Positions 24,401 through 36,149 of a stretch of DNA of 64,000 nt are shown here, piece after piece. The stretch is from Calliphora vicina. Taxonomy: Eukaryota; Arthropoda; Insecta; Diptera; Calliphoridae. A program made the position numbers and the translations under genes. The notes under the pieces are model-generated. The model was not told the DNA's origin. It did not search any database and saw only the letters and a program-made list of their open reading frames with translations. Positions within the stretch are counted from its first letter, which is position 1. Every line of letters begins with the position of its first letter. The stretch lies in assembly GCF_958450345.1 (NCBI RefSeq), contig NC_088784.1, positions 59,638,247 through 59,702,246 of the forward strand, read 5' to 3'.

Positions 24401-27344
24401 TGTTGTAAAACTCAACAAGAACTTGCAAAATCATTGTGAGCTACTCAATCAGCAATTTCAAAACGTTTGCAGGCAGGAGGATTTATCCAAAAGCAAGGAA
24501 ATTGGGTACCATACGTATTGAAGCTGAGAGACCTTGAAATAAGATTTTTTTATGTCTGAAATCATTTTTACACCGAATTATTACTTGCGATGAAAAATGG
24601 ATCCATTGAGATAACCCGGATCTTACGTGAAGTCCGGCCATTCATCCGAATCGACACCAAAGCCAAATATTCATTCCGCTAAGGTAATGCTCTGTATTTG
24701 GTGGGACTAAAAGGGTCCTATGCATTATGAGCTGCTGAAAGCATTGGCCGAAAAAATCCCAGAATATGCGGTCAGACATTAAACTGTTATATTCCATTAT
24801 GACAACACTCGGGCACATGTATAAAGTGGTTGGGACGTTTTGCCGCACCCGCTTTATAGTCCAGACCTTGCAACGTCCGATAGAAGCAGAACGCTCTCTC
24901 TGGAATACTCCTAACTTTGGAACAGAGTATTCGATATTGGCTTGATTCGTTCTTGGCCTCAAAATATGAGTACACAAAGGAAACAGATTCGTGATAGCAA
25001 CCGAATTTGTTGCCAATCGAATGATTCTGTCTTAGTGACCGAATTTTACAGTTGTGGCTACAATATTTTGGAAGGGGCAACTAAAGTTTGGTTGCCTCAA
25101 CTGAAATTCTTCTTTATCAACTGACAAATTCGGTTGTTATCACGAATCTGTTTTCTCTGTGTAGTTCTTTTGGCTCGGAATCCATATGTTGCCAGAAAGA
25201 TGGGAAAAGGTCATAGCTAACAAAGGCCAATACTTTGAATAAATTTATATTGTACAAATGTTTCAAAACAAAAGCTAAAAGTTTTAAAATCCCCCGTATT
25301 TTTTAGTCATACACTAATATTTCCAATATATTTTTTTTTAAATTTTTTGTATGGAAAATTTACAAATCTAGTTAACAAAACATATTACATATTTTTTATA
25401 CAGAACAACATTTTCTTTAATTTAACTCTATAATAAGATTTAGACATTTATTGCATAAATTTACAATTTGGGAAAATACAATGTTAAGATTGTTGACGTA
25501 TAATTTATTATCTTTTGTCCCGGGTATGTTTTGAAAATCCCTCCATTTTTCACATATTTTTAAAATTGTTCCGCTTTTAGCAAGAATTAAATTGGAAACA
25601 TTAGTTGCTACCCTTCAAACTTGTACTAGATTGTTCCAACTTTTAGATAATGCAGAAGTAAGGACAGGACGGTGGCCTTGTACCAAGAATATTAATTTTC
25701 CTACTGAATATGCAGTTAATCTCTGAACACTGTCTTCTGGCTTATACCTATATATTCGTACGAATATATCGTTACCTTAATATAGAAACGCCCTAACTCG
25801 TTTTTTCCCAAAATTTAGTTTTTTGCATTAATAAAATAAAATGTCGCAACATTAAATTGGTTGAAGAGCTTCATAAAAGTCTGTGTTAAAAAAATTGCAA
25901 CTACAGAACTTTAAGTTTTATTAAGTTGTTTCCTTCTCCTCTAAAGTAATAAAAATGTTAGTTAGGGCCTTTCTATATTAAGGAGCGATATGTATAACGA
26001 TGTGTTGAAGACCGTTAAGACACCACAATTGAAAACTTTGTACTCTGAAGGAACAATCAAAGTCTGCAAACCTTATTTTTATTTATCCAAGATTTTTCGA
26101 ATAGGGTCACGTCCGTTTTGGGAATTGGTTGAATGATAGCAACGTGTCATACATACATATGTATGTATCTGTTTATGAAATATTCAAGTTGAAGATTGAA
26201 GTAAATCTATATGATTTTCGTTTAATTATAATTTAGATTTTATTATGAATTAATTAAAATAAGGATACTTTATTAATTTATCTAATTTCCTTACAGACTT
26301 GGTCCTCTTTATCTTGTGGTTATGGCTGTGGTGGATCTCCTGTTTGCGTACATTAGCAAAGTGTCGGTTTATCACATCAACGAAAGATTTGATGAAAATT
26401 GTGCCAATTACTGGTGGCGTAATATTTTATTTATTCAAAATCTGTTTGATCACAAGGACATGTGCCTCAACTGGACCTGGTCTTTGGCCTGTGAAATGCA
26501 GTACTTTGTAATTGCCACCATTCTATTATTCACGTATGCCAAGTAAGTTTTTAAGAAAACTCATTGTTAAGATATCAAACCTAATTACATTTATTGCAGG
26601 CATCCCAAATTAGCCAAGAATTTGACAATTGGCTGCTTTATTGCCAATATGGTGTGGTCGTTTAGTATTGGCTTAAACATCAATTTCCAATTATCATTCG
26701 ACACTTTCTTTGCCACCGGCACTGACATTTATATCAGTCCCTTCGTGCGCGTATTGCCCTACATAATGGGCGCTGCGGCTGCTTGGTACTTCTTGGAGCA
26801 TAAGAAGCGTGAATTCGATTTAAGTGAATTCCAAGAGAAATGCTTGTGGACTTTATCTTTTCTGACATTTTTCATTTGCATTTATTCGACCGTTAAACGT
26901 GACATGTCCTACATAATGGCCATATCATTGTTTGTTGTGGGACGTTTGCTGTTTTCAATGAGCATTTGTTGGATGATTATTGGCAGTGCCACTGGACGCA
27001 GTACATGTTGGTCTAGATTTTTGGAAGCCAAACCATTTCAACATTTGAACCGTCTATCATATGCGATTTATTTATTAAATCCATTTGTGATTGCGCTATT
27101 TTTCGGTTTAACCAGTGTCAGTACTCATGCAGATCCATTTATGTTGGTAAGTAGGGGAAGAGTTATGCATAAATACACTTTTTTTAATTCTCTCTCTCTC
27201 TTCCTCTAGTGTGTTCTTTGTTCCGGTTTCTCCATCATCACTTACTTGGCATCCATTGTCTTTTCACTGGCCTTTGAGATGCCTTTCTGCAACTGGTCTT
27301 CGCTGATCTTGAGACGCTCTAGTCCCAAAGTGAAAAATGCCTAA
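21483..27344 (+). CDS. NRF-6-like acyltransferase, gene 1 (six coding exons)
   Basis: Coding exons: 21483-21870, 21934-22789, 22855-22974, 26297-26542, 26600-27146 and 27210-27344 (TAA). All introns are GT-AG and phases agree; the sum is 2292 nt, 763 aa. Residues 1-26 form a signal peptide (WKILFPLLALVILSSVEI). An NRF-type extracytoplasmic domain follows (about 100-250: C-Y-R-H, then LDASG, FGQNFWFGSQEACGAV, HIGLCLPSSC). A membrane segment SVFVAFILAMILLASHL is at about 272-288. An Acyltransferase-3 domain occupies about 355-740 with NGLRSVCALWILVFH (candidate catalytic His) and W-T-W-S-L-A-C-E-M-Q-Y. The family transfers acyl groups or handles lipophilic molecules at membranes; the substrate is unknown. 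Intron 3 is 3.3 kb and full of transposons. Gene 2 is a diverged paralogue 15 kb downstream. I expected and found S-G-F-L-L-T-Y across the exon 2/3 junction, which supports the model. Confidence 0.93.
23183..23707. mobile_element. TA-flanked MITE with CAGTGGTGGCCAC ends, 525 bp
   Basis: CAGTGGTGGCCACCAATTTA (23183 on) faces its inverse TAAATTCCTGGCCACCACTG, ending at 23707; the terminal repeats extend to about 28 bp. TATA flanks both sides, consistent with TA target duplication and with the CAGT termini of Tc1-like transposons. There is no transposase frame. It lies inside intron 3 of gene 1. Confidence 0.75.
24205..25314 (+). pseudogene. Degenerate irritans-like mariner transposase in intron 3 of gene 1
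   Basis: Ordered blocks of a mariner transposase appear in several frames: ALLHEDCCKTQQELAKSL (24384-24437), SAISKRLQAGGFIQKQGNWV (near 24450-24510), HRIITCDEKWIH (24571-24606), SAKVMLCIWWD (near 24675), DNTRAHV (near 24802), PHPLYSPDLATSD (near 24846) and LPERWEKVIANKGQYFE (25188-25240). The D-E-K-W, D-N-x-R-x-H and Y-S-P-D-L motifs hold the three catalytic aspartates of the D,D34D type. Internal stops and frameshifts make it dead, and the 5' end is missing. The right end is near 25314, before TA. A 189-bp MITE interrupts it. Confidence 0.85.
24973..25161. mobile_element. 189-bp TA-flanked MITE nested in the mariner relic
   Basis: The left end CACAAAGGAAACAGATTCGT (24973 on) and the right end, ACGAATCTGTTTTCTCTGTG (to 25161), are inverted repeats of about 36 bp with three mismatches. 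TA flanks both sides (24971-24972 and 25162-25163). Removing the element with one TA restores the mariner reading S-K-Y-E then F-F...G-I-H-x-L-P-E-R-W exactly in frame, except for one old stop. That confirms the element's borders. Confidence 0.85.
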
Positions 27345-27770
27345 TTGAGATGCTTTTCTCATATCATTTTAATATTATTTTTAAGTTTTGGAATATTTAC
27401 ATACATCTATTTCTATTTTATACTTCTGTACTGCACTGTACACTCTATTTTATATGCATATTGTGATCATTATTAATCCATTCAATCTCTAACGAGTATC
27501 ATACATACATTTATACACACGTTGTGTAATATGTACGAGTAATATTATGATAATATTTTATTTGTAACTATTTTATTCATTTTAGATATCTAAGTCATTA
27601 ATATTAAGTCGATATTTCCCCTAGAAGGAAACAAAACAAAAAATAACAAAATAATTTAATTTAACCCATCTTGTGAATAATTGTATATAGAAAGGAATAT
27701 TAAGATATTTGCCCAGGGATTACAACCATTGTATATTAATTAGAATTAAATTCAATTCGTACAAACATTT

Positions 27771-27776
27771 AATAAA
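27771..27776 (+). terminator. Candidate poly(A) signal of gene 1
   Basis: AATAAA at 427 bases past the stop codon, followed within 30 bases by an AT-rich tract. The 3' UTR contains no other canonical hexamer that I noticed closer to the stop. Next to it begins a fold-back repeat at about 27835. Confidence 0.45.
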
Positions 27777-27834
27777 AGAAAAATTTTTCATGTCATATGA
27801 TGATAAATACTTATAAATTAAAAACTGCATTTTT

Positions 27835-30800
27835 TTATATATGGGGCATTTCATGTCAAGTGAACCAACTTTTGAAATCGATGTCTTCCGATCGGGATGA
27901 AATTTGCACCAAGGTTAGCTCTATTGGATAGTAACTCAGACACAATTTTTCAACAACATCGGTCGAGAACTCTCTGAGTTATAGGGGGTAAAATTTTGAC
28001 AATTTGGTCAAACAGGGGTTTTTTCTTATCCATGTAACTTATTACCTATTGTTCTTAGCAAAATGTGTCCCAAATAGTATAGATAGCTATTTCTTCGATC
28101 TTTCGAAAAAAAATATTTAAAAAAAAAAAATAAAAAATTTTTAATATTTTTTTTCCGAAATCAAAAACTTTTTTGACTTTTTTTAAAATACGTCCATTTT
28201 TTTTTTTTTTTTTTTTTTCTTAAAATAAAGTTTAGATATTTTCCTTGAACACCTACTTGGTCGCTTAGTGGGATGCGAGTGGGATATCTATCAAAATAAA
28301 TATTTTTGATTTCGGAAAAAAAATATTAAAAATTTTTTATTTTTTTTTTTAAATATTTTTTTTCGAAAGATCGAAGAAATAGCTATCTATACTATACAAA
28401 ATAAATATTTTGTAACTCAAAACATAAAATTTTTGACTTTTTTGCAAAATCAAAAACTTTGTTGACTTTTTTTTCAAAACGGACCCTTTCATAAATTCTT
28501 TTTTTAGCTCAAACAATAGCTGATATATTTTCCTTGAAAACCCTTTTTTAATTTTTTTTCTAGCTCAACCAAAAGCTGAGATATTTTCCTGGAAGTCCCT
28601 TGGTCGCTTAGTGGGATGCGAGTGGGATATCTATCAAAATTAATGTTTTAACACAAAAATTGTATGTCTTGAGTTACAAAACATTTATTTTCATATATAT
28701 CCCATCTATAAACCCATCTTAAAGGAATAGAGCTAAGCTTTCTTTAAAGCAAAAGAAAAAAATTAAAAATGGGCCCATTTTAAAAAAAGTCAAAAAAAAA
28801 AAGTTTTTTATTTTGCCAAAAAAAATCAAAAATTGTATGTCTTGAGTTACAAAACATTTATTTTGATATTTATTCCACTCGCATCGCACTAAGCGACCAA
28901 GGGACTTCCAGGAAAATATCTCAGCTTTTGGTTGAGCTAGAAAAAAAATTAAAAAAGGGTACATTTTGAAAAAACAGTCAACAAAGTTTTTGATTTTGCA
29001 AAAAAAGTCAAACATTTTATGTTTTGAGTTACAAAATATTTATTTTGATAGATATCCTACTCGCATCCCACTAAGCGACCAAATAGGTCTTCAAGGAAAA
29101 TATCTAAGCTTTATTTTAAGAAACAAGTAAGAGTACTATATTCGGCCGTGCCGAATCTTAAATACCCTCCACCTAAATATGATGGTATAACAACTGAAAT
29201 AATATAACAATTGTTAGAAAGACTAGTTTACGCAGAAGATATTTTATTTTAAATGTACAAAAAATTGTATCTAATTCAGCAATTTATACCTGAAATTCCT
29301 ATTAGAACGTATGAAATTTAACAATTTATATACTTAATAATTAGTTAATACGTTTGGATCAACATTTTTCCCTTTTAACCTCAAGTGAAGAAACAGAGTA
29401 TAAAAAAGGGTATACAAATATATTTAGACAAATTTCAAAATATTTGGTTGTGGGATTTATGTGGGAGCTATGACCTATTATGATTCGATTGTCATAAAAT
29501 ATTTTTACGTGATTTTTATGTATTTATATGAGAGCTGTGGCCAATTATGGACCAATATTCACAAAATTCAGTATTATGATTTTTGAATACAAATTACTGG
29601 TCTGTGTAATATTTTGGTTTAATATATGGATGCCATGACCTATTATGGTCCTAAGCATTTGCGGGCTATTTTTGTAGAATTTCATATAAACAACGCTGTT
29701 AACAAGATTGGACCTTATGTGGGAGCTATGCCGAATTATGGACCAATATTTAAAAAATCTTGGATACAAATTACTGATTCTTGGATACAAATTACTGATC
29801 GGTGTAAAATTTTGGTTCAATATTGATTTTTATGGATATTTGTGCAGGTTAATATATTTTCCTGAAGTGGTTCTTATATGGAGGTTATGACCAATTATGG
29901 GCCTATCCTCATAAAATTTGGTACATCGATTTTTGTATATATTGAATAAATTTGTTTTGAATTTCAACCTGATAACTATATTTCTAAGAAATTTATGAGG
30001 ATTTTAGTGATTTTCGGGAGTGGACCTTATATTGGACCGATATTCACAAAATACGGATGTGTGTGAAATTTTGTTTTGATATTGATATTTTTTAGATATT
30101 TATGTAGGTTAATGTGTTTTTTGGAAGTGGTAGTGGGAGCAATAACCAATTATCGGCCGATCTTCATAGAATTAGGTACAGCGATTTTGGTATATATGGG
30201 GACTATTTATGGCGAATTTCAACTTAATAGCGATATTTATAAGACATTTATGCTTATTTAAGTGATTTTCGGAAATGAACTTTATATGGGGGCTACGGTC
30301 AAATGTGGGCCGATCCACAAAAAATTTGGGGTTGTAATTTTTTTAAGCACGAAACTTAATTTTCCTGAATTTTGTGTGGATACTCCAATTTTGTAGGCAT
30401 TTACAGACCATACAACCATATTTCGGGAAGAAATTTGTATGGGGGCTAGGAGAAATCATGGACCGATTCTTATAATTTTCGCCAGAGTTAGTCCCTTTAA
30501 CATAAAAATAACGTGTGTACAATTTTATGGTATTATCTGTAATATATTTTCACAAATAACGAAAACTATGTTAAAATTATCAAGTTTTTTTTTAGGTTGT
30601 CTCACATTTTGGTTCATAACTCTGGTTCCACTGAACCGATTTTGCTGATTTTCAATACCAAACTGCTTAGGAGAACAAGAACGGACATGGCTCAATCGAC
30701 TTAGAATTTCATAAGGATCAATAATATATATACTTTGTTGAGTCTCAGATGAATATTTCTCAATGTTACACACGGAATGACAAACTTATATATACCCTCA

Positions 30801-30890
30801 TTCACCACTTATGGTGGTGGAGGGTATAAAAAAGGCCCATTTTGGATTTAGGATGCATTTTGTTAAGAACAGTAGCTAATAAGAAAAATG
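27835..30890. repeat. Fold-back repeat K, copy 1 (split by another repeat)
   Basis: It begins TATATGGGGCATTTCATGTC followed by AAGTGAACCAACTTTTG. The word GGTCGCTTAGTGGGATGCGA, followed by GTGGGATATCTATC, occurs twice in one orientation (near 28259 and 28591) and twice inverted (near 28867 and 29046), so the unit folds on itself repeatedly. A member of the ACAAGTAAGA family is inserted at 29122-30832; after it, GGCCCATTTT and GTTAAGAACAGTAGCTAATA continue the K sequence. It has poly(T) and poly(A) tracts and no coding capacity. Confidence 0.6.
29122..30832 (+). repeat. 'ACAAGTAAGA...GGGTATAAA' family, copy 2 (1.7 kb)
   Basis: It starts AACAAGTAAGAGTACTATAT with hairpin TTCGGCCGTGCCGAA, then TACCCTCCACC. 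It ends GGTGGTGGAGGGTATAAA. The body is a degenerate array of related sub-units of roughly 150-250 bp, each with a core like GGGAGCTATGACCAATTATG followed by GACC(A/G)AT, separated by TTTTCGGAA(G/A)TG words. Its insertion splits fold-back repeat K in an A-run, so it is younger than that copy of K. Confidence 0.65.
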
Positions 30891-31563
30891 TCTTATAAAT
30901 GACAGCAAACGCTTTTCCAAACAGTCTTTTTATATATAATTCTGAAAATTTTTTAAAAACATGTCTGAAAAGCTTGACTCTTCAAACCGCAGCTTTGGAT
31001 TGCCTGTCAAATTAATATTTTTGTTCAATTTTACGTATTCATATTTAAAGGTCACACAACCTCGATCTGGAGAGACGTAAAATTTTTGACCTGATATCTG
31101 TCGAAAATCAGATTTTGGCTATCTTTAAACATGACAAAGTCGAATTTTCTAGATATTTGTGCACAATTTTATCTCTAGCTTCTGTTTCCATTGTGTCTCC
31201 ACTTTTTAAAACTAAACATAATGACTTGCAATTCATTATAGAAGAACGGTAGATTTGTTAAAAACGTATGTAAATCGTTTTCCATTTTGATAACAGGGGG
31301 CGTTGTTATGAATACTACAGTACTGCGATTTTAAGTGGCCACTTCTTTATTCTCCCATTTTTGAAAACTTAGCCATGATTTATGAATGCGCCTTTCGACA
31401 CCTACAACGGATTTTGCGCTGCCCGCGCATATTTGGGTTATATCCTGCCACTGGTACTCCGTGTACGAACGAAGGCGTAAATTACTTTCCTATAATTACT
31501 AGTTTAACTAAATATATCATACGAAATTATAGCGGACCGAACTGCTAGTAGGTATGTGTTAAT
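30891..31563. other. Intergenic DNA, nothing recognised
   Basis: Base composition is slightly less AT-rich around 31300-31550. No frame with recognisable motifs and no repeat borders were found. Confidence 0.35.
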
Positions 31564-33125
31564 TAGGATGGCCCTCAATAAACGAAAGTTGGATTTTGGC
31601 CATTCTCATCCCCCGGTTTGGTGAACATTAGTAAAAAAATCACGCTGAAAAAATTTCATTTCAAAAATTTCGGTTGAAGTTTTCTGAAGGGGAAAAAATT
31701 ATTTTTTTTTCAGTTTTTGTAAAAATTTTGCCATTAAAAAATTACTTTTGCATTTTAATTTAAAATAATAGAAATGTGTACGTAATTGTCGTTCTAATGA
31801 GACATAAAAAACAGAAATTGAAAAAATCAAAAAATGTTAAATGTTTTATCTCCAAGTCATTAACCTGTCTCAGGCAACTAGAACAAGCAATTTAGGAACA
31901 AAATTAACATATTTTGATAAATAATAAAATAAAAGCTAATTTTTACTTAAAATATATCCATATTTACTTGTATATGAGTTTTTGTCTTCGCAGGATACCG
32001 TTAACCTATTCCCAGGTATGATCAAAAAAATTAAATTTTTTTTAACGGCAGTTTCAAAACTCCATTTTCAAATTTTTTAAAATTTTGTTAAACAAATTTC
32101 AGAATTTTTTGATCATCTCATTGGGATAATATAATGGGGAATAAAAATGTGTAAAAATTATGAAAATATCTCTTATAGTTTTTCCGTTATTATGACTTTA
32201 AAAGTTTGGGGTCATTTTAACCCCAACTGCCATTAAGGGTTAATTTCCATTCTTGTGCTGTTATTATAAACGCTAGAGTTTATATTATATTTTTCTTATG
32301 TTTCATCAAAATCGGTCTAAAAATAAATAACATTTCTATATCTTTAAATTAGATATTCCAAATATTGAAAACTTTGACTTTTGACCTTCAAGATTTAAGG
32401 TTCAACGTTTTCCAATTTTAGTAAAGCTTTCAGAGTATATTTAGAATTATCTGGACTTTAATATTCTGAATAGGTTTTACTTAAAATTCATAACAGTAAG
32501 GAAATAGAGCTCATTCGCCAAATAATTGGTTTTTCTCGAAATTTTCAAAATTTAAATCTCAGGCACGGAAAAACTAAGAGATATTTTCATAATTTTTACA
32601 CATTTTTATTCCCCATTATATTCTCAATAATCCCAACGAGATGATCAAAAAATTCTGAAATTTGTTTAACAAAATTTTAAAAAATTGAAAATGGAGTTTT
32701 GAAACTGCCGTTAAAAAAATTTAATTTTTTGGTCATACCTGCGACTAGGTTAACGGTATCCTAAGAAGACAAAAACTCATACACAAGTAAATACGGATAT
32801 ATTTTAAATAAATGTTAGCTTTTATTTTAATTTTTCTCGAAATATGTTAATTTTTTTCCTAAATTTTTTGTTCAAGTGGTCTGAAACACGTTAATGGTCT
32901 GGCGAATTTGTAATAACTTTAACATTTTTTAACCAAATTTTGTAATTTATATCTCATTACAACGATAATTAAGCACATATTTCGATTATTTTGCATTCAA
33001 TTGCAAAAGTATTTATTTAGTAGCAAAATTTTTTCAAAAACTGAAAAATTTCCATTTTATCTTAATTTTGGCGATAATACAGTTTTTGGGTCATTTTGAC
33101 CCAAAGGAGATACAGAGTTAATTTC
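31564..33125. repeat. Large fold-back element, copy 2 (arms plus a 370-bp centre)
   Basis: The left end is TAGGATGGCCCTCAATAAAC. Sequence from about 31680 to 32195 is mirrored, as reverse complement, from about 33060 back to 32575. Landmarks on the left include CAGTTTTTGTAAAAATTTTG, ACGTAATTGTCGTTCTAATG and GGATACCGTTAACCTATTC, and all recur inverted on the right. The centre at about 32200-32570 is shared, inverted, with 3480-3780. There is no coding frame. The right terminus is unclear. Confidence 0.6.
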
Positions 33126-33250
33126 CATAAAATTTTTATTAATGTATTATTCATTAATATAAATAAATCTACATATTTGTAGAAAACAATGCAGAAAGTT
33201 AAAGAGTTTCATCTATTTATTTCATATAAATAGTAGAATTTTGCATATAG

Positions 33251-33430
33251 CTGAACTTTGACCTCGATGCGCTAGGTTATTTCGAAATCAGAAAAGTTCA
33301 AGAACACTTCCAAAATAAGGGTTCAGTTTTCGATCAAGTCTTGTACCGCCTTACCGTTGCCCTCAGTTTAGTTGGCATTGGTGGTATGGGCAATTTGTTC
33401 TTCGACTTGTCTGTACCTAAAACCGATTAG
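33251..33430 (+). pseudogene. Fragment resembling cytochrome c oxidase subunit 7A
   Basis: An open frame without an ATG ends at TAG 33430. Its last 46 residues include KVQEHFQNKGSVFDQVLYRL followed by TVALSLVGIGG and FFDLSVPK. This matches the COX7A pattern: an amphipathic start (x-Q-x-F-F-Q), D-Q-x-L-Y-R-x-T-x-A-L entering the single membrane helix, and a C-terminal P-K. Relative to the family, the P-V-x-L-K segment before the helix is missing (about nine residues) and the N-terminal presequence is absent. COX7A is a small inner-membrane subunit of respiratory complex IV. The likeliest reading is a truncated retrocopy; a divergent exon of an unseen gene is less likely. Confidence 0.5.
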
Positions 33431-34834
33431 ATGTCTGAAATCCGGCATTCATTGTGTTAAGCTTATTTAAGTATCAAACCAAACATTTTAAATCGTTGAA
33501 ATCGTTATCCGATTTGGCTCAAATTTTCAGCATTTAACTTTTAGGCCTAGTGTCACAATATTTCACCCGGCACTCTTCAAAATTTTAACAAAATTTTTTT
33601 TCCATACAACTGATTGTCACTCTAGTGTACATATTTGCAATAATCATTAATATAATAATAGTACTAATAAATAACTACTTACGTTTCTAACAGAGTGTTA
33701 AAAATGCAATAAAGTTTTATCGGAATTAACAGCTCCATCACAATAAAAATTGTAATATTTAATGATAATAAAAATAAATATATTTAATTTCTTCCTGAAG
33801 TACTAAAATACAAACAGACATTTTAATCGGCCTCTTCCAAAATGATCTTGCTACGTGCGAAACAAAAATTCCCAGCCATGACCAACCCAACATTATGAAG
33901 AGTAGCTTGCGACTGATGTCAATAATTCATTAAAAAACATAATAAATTAACACAACAACCACAATAAACAGGAAGAAATTTTTAAGTTTGCTTTTGTCTT
34001 TTTACCGCAAACTAAGGAAATGAAACCTTTTTTCCCACTACATTAAATATTTAGACCTTCTTCAAGGATGATGGAGGGTTTTTTACTCAGTTCATTGACG
34101 CGATTCTGTAAATTTCATTTAATAACAATTTAAGTTATTAAAAATATGAACTAAACGTTGCTAAATGTAGGTCTATCTGTACGTATATCTGTGTATAATG
34201 ATCGTAGACAGTGAGGGCACTTGTTAAATATTGTGGTCAGATTGTTCATTGATTACGAAGAATAATAAAAAAGTAAATAATAATGATACATACACAAAAT
34301 TAAAACGATCTTTAACATTTTAGTTCACTTAACCGCACCTCTTCAATGTAAATTGTTTCAGTTTTGAGTTGGTTTAAATGTATTTTGTCATCAAATGTTA
34401 ATGGTACTGGCAATTTGTTTTATGAATCTTAATAAACGTATTTCGTTAATTACAAATTGTTTAGCGAGTATATAAATTTAGTTCAGATTATTGATTGTTT
34501 AAATTACACATGTCTGCAAAGTGAAGTGAAGATGTACAGTAAAGTGAATAAGATCTGTACAGTAAATTGCTGGTATATTTACGTGGGATTCGGTTTTGTC
34601 ATTATTCAATAATTATATATCAAACCTTTTTAATTTTTAGGGATATAAGAATATATGATCTGCGAAAATGTATCGTTTGTATCTTGGTAGGAATTTCAAG
34701 ACATCCTACTTGATACCCATTTTCCAGACTACAAGGACGTGGCTTATGGTAAATCGCTTCATAGGAGGTCACTCTTTGGACACAAAATAACTCCATACTC
34801 CACGGATGCTGCATAGTGCAATGGATTTACCATC
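33431..34834. other. AT-rich intergenic DNA
   Basis: No gene is supported. A minus-strand open frame at 34620-34814 has no motif or codon bias I can recognise and lies next to repeat sequence. Confidence 0.4.
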
Positions 34835-35850
34835 GTCATTTTTATTTTCCATCCGATTTCAATGATTTGTGTGCTATTTATCTCTTATAATTTGCAAGGT
34901 ATAGGCATTTCAAAATTGAAATTTTATAATTTTGACATACCTTGGTGAGCTTTTTTATAAAAAAATCGATTTTCAATTTAAATATTAAAAAAATAGTAGA
35001 TTTTTGCTGTTTTTTGGGCGAAAATGTGACTTAACTCTTACTTTATTAAAAAAAATAAATTTGTGACACATTTGCTAAAATCCCAAAACTGGGATCAGAA
35101 AATGGAGAGCAGTTTGGAAACCCTGATGTGTTCCCTATTTATCCCCAAAGTATTTTCCCAAACCCGAAGGAAATGTGGACCCTATGAGCAAAATTTTAAA
35201 AGATACTATTTGCGGGATTTTCATTCTATTTTTTAGCAATTGCGGGATACCCTTTGATCTTTTGACAACTTTTTTTGCACTTTCTTATTAAGAATTACAA
35301 ATTTAAAAAACTTTGAAAAAGGGAAATTTTTTTTGAAGGACTGAGTTTTAAACGTGGCGTATTTTTGAATCTAATTGAGATATTGACTTGAAATTTTTTT
35401 GTAAGACCAAAAATTAATAGGTCAATTTTCGAAGGGAGTAAGGCCGACATATTCGAAAAATAGAACATATTTTTTATACTAAGATTCCTTACAAAAAAAC
35501 ATAAAATTGTTATATGTTGTTAAAGAAATTAAAATAAGAATAAAAAAGAGTTAAGTCATGATACAACAACATAAGGTACACCCAGTAGAAAATAAATTCT
35601 CAATTAAACAATTCTTGTAACGTCAAACAAAAGAAAATATTGAAAAAATCAAAATCAAAGTTTGACGTTATCGGGCTAAATATTGAAAACTCTCCCTAGT
35701 GATTCTACCTTCTACAATTATTGTATCATGGAGTTAAGTCACCTTTTCGCCCAAAAAACAGCAACATTTTACAATTTTATTCCGATCGGACTAGCCGTTT
35801 TGAAATGACAGCTTTATTTCCAACAAATTTCGATTCTGCCCCAATGTGCT
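34835..35850. repeat. Partial copy of the ACAGTGGGGCAGAATC repeat
   Basis: Blocks such as CATCCGATTTCAATGATTTG, GTGCTATTTATCTCTTATAA and TTTTTGGGCGAAAATGTGAC are the complements of 62400-62725 in the full copy at 62004-62875. The right margin reads TTTCGATTCTGCCCCAATGT, equivalent to the terminal repeat of the full copy. Internal rearrangement and divergence are heavy. Confidence 0.5.
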
Positions 35851-36149
35851 GTGGTATAGAAAAAAATAGAGGGAAATAAATATGTAACTTCTAAACAGTA
35901 AGTCTGATTTGAATGAAATTTCACATGCACAAAGAGGAAGTGTTGTCGAGTTTAAGTCTTTAACTTGGATCTCATGGGCCCACCAGTGGCGCGACTAAGG
36001 GTTCTCAAATTAGGACACCTCGGGTATAATACAATTAGATAGGTAATTTTTGATACCTGGCATGTGTTTGGATGTAATTAACAATACTCAGGAAATGCAA
36101 CTGAGCCGCATAAAGCGGATTGGGTGCAAATCCAAGCTAAGCTATAATC

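Noticed and set aside
24642..25080. Minus-strand frames of 97-124 codons
   Set aside because: They are antisense shadows of the mariner transposase relic.
29545..30773. Several 60-98-codon frames on both strands
   Set aside because: They lie within a non-coding dispersed repeat whose subunits produce similar chance frames.
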